21,000 nucleotides of DNA from Mesostigma viride. Taxonomy: Eukaryota; Streptophyta; Mesostigmatophyceae; Mesostigmatales; Mesostigmataceae. The stretch covers positions 1,346,649 to 1,367,648 of the forward strand of contig RPFO01000359.1 of assembly GCA_009746045.1 (NCBI GenBank), written 5' to 3'. The notes beneath the pieces are model-generated. The model did not search any database and was not told the origin of the DNA. It saw only the letters and a list, made by a program, of their open reading frames with translations. The position numbers and the translations under genes were made by a program. This document shows, piece after piece, positions 18,001 to 21,000 of the stretch (its first letter is position 1; each line of letters opens with the position of its first letter).

Positions 18001-20548
18001 GTGGCAGCAACTGTTGCATGCACCTACATGGCTCGAGGAGTAGACCTCACACACCAGCAAGCTGCAGATGATGCCATCCACTTTGCAAGCCACAAGAATG
18101 CATCACGTTTGCTTCCCAGACCTCTTATTGTAATGTGGACACCATGTTGAGAGCACAAGCCCAGCGAGAGTGTACACTGAATTCAAAGGGATGAAATTAC
18201 AGGGGCAACCCAGCCAGCCCTCCTATCAATTTTTTTGTGCAACACACATAGGCACCCTGTTGCTTGAAAAGTGTGGGGCCATGCGAGTCAACCCTGTTGA
18301 CACAGGGAGTGCAACCCTGTTGGCCACTGCGACCAAGCCCAACCCAGAAACTGACCTCATCCACGTCCGCGCCGCTGGCAATGAATTGCTTCACCACATC
18401 CAGATGGCCCGCGCGCAATGCGTCCTGCAGCGGGGTGATCCCACCCTGCACACAGCAAATACAGACCAGTCGCAGCAGCACCCACTGTAAGAAAGTCGTC
18501 CCAAGGCCCAAACAGATGCCTCACATGCCCGCGCAAGGACTTGGGCGCACCCGTGTACGACACCGTCGCCAATCCATGGCACCGCCAGCTTGTTGGGCGT
18601 CCTGGCAGCTGCCACATTGAGCCCTGATTTCCCTTTCTCAGTCCCAAGGCCGACCTACCAACCTGAGAAACAAGCGGGCGTAAAAACATCAGCAGATCTG
18701 CCTGGCAGTCGTGCCTAGAGTTTGGTGAGCCATACCCACACACACACAAACCCACACAGGATGCAGGAACAAAAATACAGCTTACAGAGCGCGGGTGTGG
18801 CAGCATCACTATAGGAGGTGCGCCTGGTTGCAATGCGATGGTTGAGCCTACATCCCAATACAACAGAGCTCATGATCCTTTCCATGGCCAGCTTGCTGAG
18901 AATGGAACCCCTAAATTGCCGGGCGCCCTGCATTTTGGATGTTGCTACCTGGCCAGCAACCACAGGGACCCGTTGTGCTGGTAACATGCCAACACCAGAG
19001 TGATGTACAAAGACCAGAAAGTATACTCCTTGTTTCCAAAGCTGAGCGCTTTGTTTGCAACGCTGCATGCGTAGCTGACGCGATACACATCATGGAATAG
19101 CATCCCGAGAGACAGCAATAAACACGCGCTTCACGCACCAACTGTCTGGCCTTTCCCAGTTGTGCAAATACAAGGACATGTTGCTACCAGACCCTTTGAA
19201 AATGACGGAGGCATGCACCAGTCAAGAGATGACTGTCATTTAGGCACGCACATTGAGCGGAAAGCCTCGCTGTCTATTTTTCAGCACCCTACAATGCACG
19301 GGCGCTCTCTTGTTTCGTGAGCCATGCACCAGAGCACATCCCCCTGACCACCATAACCAAGGTGGACACATGGACTGACCTTGTCCTTGGCCCTCAGGTC
19401 GGCTCTGCTGGCAGCAAGTTGCTGAACCACGGCCACATGGCCTTTCTCAGACGCGAGATGCAGTGGGGTGCGCCCATCCTGCAGGCAGCCTCGGCGCATG
19501 CGCAGCCACACACACCAAACGTGCACACACGCACGACGTTAGGTGCTGCACAAGGCCCGCACAGGGGGAGGGAGAACCCACCAACAGGAGTCAAGCTGCT
19601 TGCGCAGTGCGCACGCGCGCACGGCGCGGGTTTGGATCCGTGTCATGGCCAGGTTGTCGAGAGTGTGCCACCCTAGCCGCTGTCACATTGAGGTGTGCTT
19701 TCTCTTTCCTGCTCCCATGGCAAAACGATATCCACTACCAAGATGGTACTTTGAGTGAAAAGCAGCATATGTTCTGCAAATAGCAACAAAATGAAAATGG
19801 CGTTGGGAATGCAGAGACAGGTTGTCTTGGGGGGGGAGAGGCCAGTGTGTGCAAAGGCCCGGCAGCCACGAGACGATTCAGTACCGGTGGGTCCAAGGAA
19901 GCTCGCACTTGCAACAGTAAACTGACTGAGGTGAGTGAAAATTAAGCTCAGACTGCAGCAAACCGCTGAACACCTCCGCAGTCAGGCACGTATGGTGATG
20001 GACACCATGCCACCGCATACCACTGGTGAACGACAGTTACCCACAAGCCTATGACAATGGGCTGGGGAAAACATGTTAGCGAGAAAACAAATAGGGGCAT
20101 GGCCAGTCGGTGCAAGTGACACATTCAAAGGCCTTGTTGTTATACGGTTGGTTATCCTACAACCGTCACCAACCGTCACACCGCAATCAGGCCCGCAATC
20201 AGATGAGTTCCTGGTCAGTACGCAAAGCTCTTCCGGACATGCAGGAGGGATCAACCACACGCGTGTCCCCTTGTTGCGCAGAACCTTCACAAGCCAACAA
20301 ACCATCAATGCTAGATGACAAGGGCAAGCATGCGGCCAGAAAGCTCTGCACAACACGCACGGCCACTGCCTGGTAAAAAGCAGCAATAACGGCGGGCGAT
20401 AGCACTAAAACTCGGCATGACAATCAACCAAGCAGACCCGTAAACCGACCTCGTCCTTGGCGTTCGCATCAGCGCCGCTGGCGACAAGTTGCTTGACCAT
20501 GTCAAGGTTGCCGTTCCGCGACGCTTCATGCAGCAAGGTCCACCCAAC
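1..20548 (-). CDS. Multi-exon ankyrin-repeat protein gene, partial (span of all recognised exons; join of 18 exons)
   Basis: Eighteen minus-strand segments each encode one ankyrin repeat and are bounded by CAG at the 5' side and GT at the 3' side. Seventeen are complete: thirteen of 99 bp and four of 90 bp. Every exon starts and ends between codons, so the spliced product reads 549 codons plus 12 further complete codons without a stop. Ankyrin repeats are helix-loop-helix protein-binding modules; enzyme activity is not expected from what is visible. No start Met, N-terminal domain, C-terminal domain or stop is recognised, so the protein continues left of the window and probably right of it. 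The repeats cycle L-H-Q five times, then L and two canonical repeats. Alternatives are that the region is two or more genes, or partly a decaying tandem array. Absence of stops in all 18 exons argues against decay. The binding partner is unknown. Confidence 0.8.
141..1223. repeat. 33-bp minisatellite array 1, built on CACTATAGTG
   Basis: Roughly thirty tandem units fill the intron between E17 and E18. The modal unit is 33 bp, as measured between successive CTATAG sites at 1165 and 1198. It has the core CACTATAGTGACC, then a CTGCGACACGCGCG half. CACTATAGTG is its own reverse complement. Some units are shortened around CGCATGCGACACTATAG. The period is a multiple of three and few units contain stops, so long reading frames appear on both strands; I do not regard them as genes. 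Confidence 0.95.
312..807. repeat. Higher-order duplication of 248 bp inside array 1
   Basis: The succession of variant units from 312 (including GGTGCTATAGTG, CCAAACGCTG, the short CGCATGCG unit and GATAGTATAGCG) recurs in the same order 248 bp later, from 560. The two blocks differ at few positions. Confidence 0.85.
1393..1491 (-). CDS. Ankyrin exon E17, canonical subtype
   Basis: The exon contains NGSTPLHFASRNGHLEVVKH and a loop ASGADKDAKDN, the best match to the ankyrin consensus in the window. It has the only textbook donor, GTAAGC, and acceptor GCGTGCAG. The module around it, including the start of a minisatellite array, is duplicated 1,454 bp to the left at E18. Confidence 0.87.
1492..2532 (-). 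other. Intron E16-E17: almost entirely minisatellite
   Basis: Only about 100 bp near the acceptor and 20 bp near donor GTCTGC are outside array 2. Confidence 0.78.
1595..2512. repeat. 33-bp minisatellite array 2
   Basis: About 28 units of the same family occupy nearly all of the intron between E16 and E17. The first units match array 1 exactly in order (offset 1,454 bp), after which the order of variants differs. It includes GGGACACCAGCG variants that appear twice, near 1780-1835 and 2340-2390. The last units degrade to CACTACAGTGA. Confidence 0.95.
2533..2631 (-). CDS. Ankyrin exon E16, subtype L
   Basis: The 33 codons contain TLLHDASRDGKLDVVKQL and end NAKNE before the donor GTCTGC. The donor side runs within about 20 bp into the minisatellite array, so almost the whole following intron is tandem repeat. 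The acceptor is CTGCACACAG. Confidence 0.85.
2632..3859 (-). other. Intron E15-E16
   Basis: The conserved block near the L acceptor is present (about 2740-2860), with an imperfect form of the CAAGCATGCTTG palindrome. Positions 2990-3450 are a diverged homologue of 10310-10760 in the recent units, including a single copy of the GTGGCAGC...GCATGCACCTGCATGG motif near 3338. No gene is seen. Confidence 0.72.
3860..3958 (-). CDS. Ankyrin exon E15, subtype Q, full length
   Basis: This is the only Q exon with 33 codons: DGITPLQGASRAGHLEVVKQ, then LADGGVDVFATDG before GTCAGT. It shows the state before the three-codon deletion in E12, E9, E6 and E3. The loop is degenerate (GGVD instead of SGAD), and DAS is GAS. 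The CA/TG microsatellite lies just outside its acceptor CTGCCTGCAG. Confidence 0.82.
3982..4014. repeat. CA/TG microsatellite
   Basis: CACACACA with ATACAC interruptions lies about 25-55 bp from the E15 acceptor. Read on the coding strand it is a TG-rich tract just upstream of the splice site, as at most other exons here but longer. Confidence 0.9.
4199..4641. other. Candidate insertion, origin unknown
   Basis: This stretch is missing from every other Q-H intron in the window. I see no terminal inverted repeats, no convincing target-site duplication and no recognisable protein. It could equally be ancestral sequence lost from the other copies. Confidence 0.5.
5413..5511 (-). CDS. Ankyrin exon E14, subtype H, older copy
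   Basis: The exon contains TPLHLASERGHVEVAKQL and ends RATDK, with donor GTCAGG and acceptor CTGCCTGCAG. It keeps Gly in the ASGAD loop, so it is nearer the consensus than the recent H copies. Confidence 0.86.
5512..6226 (-). other. Intron E13-E14
   Basis: It contains the perfect palindrome CAAGCATGCTTG at 5623-5634 and the conserved block that follows. The rest matches 8600-9177 with divergence. No gene is seen. Confidence 0.75.
6227..6325 (-). CDS. Ankyrin exon E13, subtype L, older copy
   Basis: The 33 codons contain TLLHDASRDGKLDVVKQL and end NANAKDK before GTCGGT. The first residue is Asn rather than Asp. The acceptor GCATGCAG follows a long TG-rich tract. The intron beside it has no 667-bp insertion, unlike E4, E7 and E10, so it shows the pre-insertion state. 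Confidence 0.86.
6326..7351 (-). other. Intron E12-E13, insertion-free form
   Basis: The palindrome CAAGCATGCTTG is at 6453-6464. At 6543-6555 the sequence runs CACATCCCAGCTGCTGCC, the uninterrupted equivalent of the site where a 667-bp insertion sits in three other introns. Confidence 0.75.
7352..7441 (-). CDS. Ankyrin exon E12, subtype Q, 30 codons, older copy
   Basis: The exon reads DGITPLQDASRAGHLEVVKQ and ends GADVDE before GTCAGT. It already lacks the three loop codons, so the 9-bp loss predates the recent triplication. It is closer to the ankyrin consensus than E3, E6 and E9. The acceptor is CTGTGTGCAG. Confidence 0.85.
7442..8388 (-). other. Intron E11-E12
   Basis: It spans the left breakpoint of the recent tandem units. 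From 7931 onward it is nearly identical to 11593 onward, while 7860-7925 is clearly diverged from 11527-11590. Confidence 0.75.
8389..8487 (-). CDS. Ankyrin exon E11, subtype H
   Basis: Protein identical to E5 and E8 (TPLHLASEKGHVAVVQQL, loop RPKDK). The acceptor is CTGCCCGCAG and the donor GTCAGT. The intron immediately 5' (8488-8600) carries a cluster of differences from the other two copies although the surrounding kilobases are nearly identical. Confidence 0.86.
8488..9177 (-). other. Intron E10-E11
   Basis: Nearly identical to 12150-12839 and 15814-16503, except for a cluster of substitutions at about 8505-8600. It contains a G-rich run near 8839-8850 and no recognisable gene. Confidence 0.75.
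9178..9276 (-). CDS. Ankyrin exon E10, subtype L
   Basis: The 33 codons contain TLLHDASLNGKLDVVKQL and end AKGK, followed by GTTGGT. The upstream flank stays open in frame for about 40 codons and is rich in Cys and Val because of a TG-rich tract. I treat it as intron because the acceptor GCATGCAG matches the other L exons. Confidence 0.86.
9500..10166. mobile_element. 667-bp intronic insertion with internal hairpin, copy 1
   Basis: It interrupts the ...CTAG/CTGCTGCC context that is continuous at E13 and E16. The flank TAG occurs on both sides (9497-9499 and 10167-10169), a possible 3-bp target-site duplication. There are no obvious terminal inverted repeats. The interior is AT-richer than its surroundings and has a long near-perfect inverted repeat. 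A 97-codon plus-strand reading frame at 9557-9850 is unlike anything I recognise. A non-autonomous foldback-type element is the best guess. Confidence 0.55.
9928..10024. repeat. 46-bp inverted repeat with 5-base loop, copy 1
   Basis: The arms 9928-9973 and 9979-10024 flank a CCCCC loop. They match at 40 of 46 positions; three mismatches become G-U pairs in the minus-strand transcript. The outer 14 bp, TGCCGCAATTTTAT, are perfect. Confidence 0.9.
10637..10704. repeat. 34-bp direct repeat, two units
   Basis: Units start CATCGTGGCAGCA and end GCATGCACCTGCATG. Only one unit is present at the matching places in the older introns (near 3338 and 7014). Both units recur at 14299-14366 and 17963-18030. 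Confidence 0.85.
11030..11119 (-). CDS. Ankyrin exon E9, subtype Q, 30 codons
   Basis: Leftmost of the three near-identical short Q repeats (GGITPLQDALRAG to GADVDE). Compared with the older E12 it has Gly for Asp at position 1, Leu for Ser in DAS, Asp for Glu in LEVV and Phe for Leu in QLI. These four replacements are shared by all three recent copies, so they were fixed before the triplication. Confidence 0.83.
11120..12050 (-). other. Intron E8-E9
   Basis: It spans the boundary of tandem copies 1 and 2 at 11592/11593. A short CA run lies near 11411-11420. No gene is seen. Confidence 0.75.
12051..12149 (-). CDS. Ankyrin exon E8, subtype H
   Basis: Same protein as E5 and E11. It differs from E11 by one synonymous base in the Pro codon of TPLH (CCA here, CCC in E11). 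The acceptor is CCCGCAG and the donor GTCAGT. Confidence 0.86.
12150..12839 (-). other. Intron E7-E8
   Basis: Second copy of the 690-bp H-L intron. It shares AAGTGCACACAAACG with the third copy where the first has a different sequence. Confidence 0.75.
12840..12938 (-). CDS. Ankyrin exon E7, subtype L
   Basis: Identical in sequence to E4 and E10 as far as I can read, with TLLHDASLNGKLDVVKQL, loop GADVNAKGK and donor GTTGGT. It is the middle copy of the triplicated unit. Confidence 0.86.
12939..14691 (-). other. Intron E6-E7, with insertion copy 2
   Basis: Same length (1,753 bp) and content as the E9-E10 intron. Confidence 0.75.
13162..13828. mobile_element. 667-bp intronic insertion, copy 2
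   Basis: It sits at the same junction as copy 1, with the hairpin at 13590-13686. Identity in position and sequence shows that it was copied together with the tandem unit and was not a new insertion. Confidence 0.55.
14692..14781 (-). CDS. Ankyrin exon E6, subtype Q, 30 codons
   Basis: This is the second recent copy of the short Q repeat, with the same GGITPLQDALRAG start and GADVDE end as E3 and E9. The acceptor is CTGTGTGCAG and the donor GTCAGT. It lies 933 bp upstream of the E5-side intron boundary arrangement seen in the other copies, so the spacing is preserved across the tandem units. Confidence 0.82.
14782..15714 (-). other. Intron E5-E6
   Basis: It carries a 2-bp insertion (GCTGTCACG, near 15411-15415) not found in the other copies (GCTGACG). 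This makes the third unit 3,664 bp instead of 3,662. Confidence 0.75.
15715..15813 (-). CDS. Ankyrin exon E5, subtype H
   Basis: This 33-codon exon contains TPLHLASEKGHVAVVQQL and ends RPKDK, with donor GTCAGT. It is the same protein as E8 and E11. Arg replaces the usual Gly in the loop (ASRAD rather than ASGAD), a change shared by the four rightmost H exons and absent from the older E14. A Pro two residues before DK is unusual for this loop. Confidence 0.86.
15814..16503 (-). other. Intron E4-E5
   Basis: Third copy of the 690-bp H-L intron; I see no difference from the second copy. Confidence 0.75.
16504..16602 (-). CDS. Ankyrin exon E4, subtype L
   Basis: This 33-codon exon contains TLLHDASLNGKLDVVKQL and ends NAKGK before the donor GTTGGT. 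It is identical in protein to E7 and E10. The Pro of TPLH is Leu, as in all L exons, and the loop has KGK instead of KDK. The acceptor follows a TG-rich stretch and reads GCATGCAG. Confidence 0.86.
16603..18355 (-). other. Intron E3-E4, with insertion copy 3
   Basis: Same length as its counterparts. Scattered substitutions appear from about 17290 rightward (for example near 17871, 18009, 18027 and 18145), more than in the left part of this unit. Confidence 0.75.
16826..17492. mobile_element. 667-bp intronic insertion, copy 3
   Basis: Hairpin at 17254-17350. It differs from copies 1 and 2 by one base in each arm: one change removes a mismatch in the stem and the other creates one. Confidence 0.55.
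18356..18445 (-). CDS. Ankyrin exon E3, subtype Q, 30 codons
   Basis: The exon reads GGITPLQDALRAGHLDVVKQ and ends GADVDE before GTCAGT. It is three codons shorter than the standard repeat, lacking the last part of the beta-hairpin loop, yet remains phase 0 at both ends. Gln replaces the usual His of TPLH, and Leu replaces Ser/Ala in DAL. Its nucleotide sequence matches E6 and E9, the equivalent exons of the other tandem copies. Confidence 0.82.
18446..19379 (-). other. Intron E2-E3
   Basis: It starts as recent-unit sequence and continues into a partial fourth copy from 18919. A short diverged patch at about 19169-19198 resembles the older intron near 5199-5222 instead. Confidence 0.72.
18919..19485. 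repeat. Partial fourth copy of the recent unit
   Basis: Near-identity continues through E2 and stops just past its acceptor. At several sites it carries the bases of copy 1 (CGCGCTTCACGC, CATTTAGG) instead of those of copies 2 and 3. Confidence 0.8.
19380..19478 (-). CDS. Ankyrin exon E2, subtype H
   Basis: This 33-codon exon contains TPLHLASEKGHVAVVQQL and ends RAKDK before the donor GTCAGT. It differs from E5, E8 and E11 by Ala instead of Pro in the RAKDK segment, which makes it the closer match to a normal ankyrin loop. The acceptor side (CTGCCTGCAG) resembles the older exon E14 rather than the triplicated copies (CTGCCCGCAG). The near-identity with the triplicated unit stops just beyond this acceptor, so the exon sits at the right-hand junction of the recent duplication. 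Confidence 0.85.
19479..20449 (-). other. Intron E1-E2, older form with about 280 bp extra
   Basis: It is longer than the 690-bp equivalents. Positions about 20080-20440 have no counterpart elsewhere in the window. That part has short direct repeats (CAACCGTCAC at 20160-20179 and GCAATCAG near 20183-20200). No gene is seen. Confidence 0.7.
20450..20548 (-). CDS. Ankyrin exon E1, subtype L
   Basis: This 33-codon exon carries TLLHEASRNG and VVKQL-like helix residues (NLDMVKQLVASGADANAKDE). It begins VGW where the other L exons begin DGR, NGR or DGN. The acceptor is GCACGCAG, and the donor after GAG is GTCGGT. It is the most upstream repeat recognised in the window and the most divergent L exon, with an unusual Met in helix 2. 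The flank immediately 5' is a TG-rich tract followed by the conserved intronic block seen beside the other L exons, so this is probably not the first exon of the gene. Confidence 0.82.
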
Positions 20549-21000
20549 CTGCGTGCAGCCGCCACACAAACACAAGAACACACAGAAACGTTCACAAAAG
20601 AGTATGCACACGGCGTCAGGAGTCCCGCAAGTCCGCCCAGGCGCCCAGAGATGGGTGTCTGCATCAACAGAAGCCGAGCATGCTAGCGCAGCAGTAGATG
20701 GGCGCGCACCCGCGTACGACACGGTTTCAGATCTGTGGCACGGCCAGGCTGTTGACATTGTCACGTCCTAGCTGCTGACAAAATGGGCAGGACACCAGCT
20801 ACAGTGACCCAGAAAGGATCCGGATGGCCCAGACCTAGAGCTATAGTGACCGTGCAGGACACCAGCTACAGTGACCCAGTACGGCTTCGCAGCAGCAACC
20901 CCTTCTTTGGAAAGAGGTCGGATGGCCCAGACCTAGTGCCCCGTTTGCCTTTATCAACTTCAAGGCAGAACTATGAACCACAATGTTGGCGCAGACCCAA
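20549..21000 (-). other. Upstream intron flank of E1
   Basis: It contains the TG-rich tract and conserved block next to the E1 acceptor. At 20941-20972 there is another copy of the CAAGGCAGAACTA element found in every module. No further exon is recognised before the window end. Confidence 0.65.
20787..20936. repeat. Nested short repeats sharing the minisatellite core
   Basis: A 26-bp element starting GCAGGACACCAGCTACAG is present at 20787-20812 and 20854-20879. An 18-bp element CGGATGGCCCAGACCTAG is at 20821-20838 and 20919-20936. CTATAGTGACC lies between them at 20841-20851. Confidence 0.85.

Larger units (their letters stand above)
15255..18918. repeat. Recent tandem unit, copy 3 (3,664 bp)
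   Basis: Holds E5, E4 and E3. It is the 2-bp longer copy. Confidence 0.9.

Noticed and set aside
1-20548. Bacterial or viral ankyrin gene cluster
   Set aside because: Isolated 90-99 bp coding blocks with splice signals and kilobase introns do not fit bacteria or compact viral genomes.

Overview
The window looks like nuclear DNA of an intron-rich eukaryote, probably a protist or alga. It holds no compact ORFs, operons or ribosome-binding sites. Instead it holds small exons, nearly all 99 bp or 90 bp, bounded by CAG acceptors and GT donors and separated by introns of about 0.7-1.75 kb. I cannot fix the taxon. Brown algae and other large-genome protists fit the gene style, but this is a weak inference.

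The only gene I can support is one minus-strand ankyrin-repeat gene that runs off at least the left edge. I find 18 exons (one cut by the left edge). Each encodes exactly one ankyrin repeat and all join in phase 0, so any exon can be added, lost or skipped without a frameshift. In transcript order (right to left) they cycle through three subtypes: L (TLLHDAS), H (TPLHLAS) and Q (ITPLQ, mostly 30 codons). Two exons of a fourth, canonical type (TPLHFAS) lie at the left end. Splicing gives 549 complete in-frame codons plus the partial exon, without a stop. No start codon, promoter, terminal exon or poly(A) site could be identified.

Layout: 1-2532 holds two canonical ankyrin exons in duplicated modules, whose introns are filled by a 33-bp minisatellite built on the palindrome CACTATAGTG. 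2533-7930 holds an older, diverged set of L/H/Q modules. 7931-18918 holds three nearly identical tandem copies of a 3,662-3,664 bp three-exon unit, followed by a partial fourth copy to about 19485. Each of the three copies carries the same 667-bp intronic insertion with a 46-bp-stem hairpin. 18919-21000 holds older-type H and L exons, then a small cluster of short repeats sharing the CTATAGTGACC core of the left minisatellite.

The locus appears to have grown in layers: one exon with its intron flank, then a three-exon unit, then triplication of that unit, with signs of gene conversion between copies. This is the architecture expected of a fast-evolving modular binding-protein gene. It is reminiscent of the one-exon-per-repeat LRR and TPR receptor genes described in brown algae, but function here is inference.
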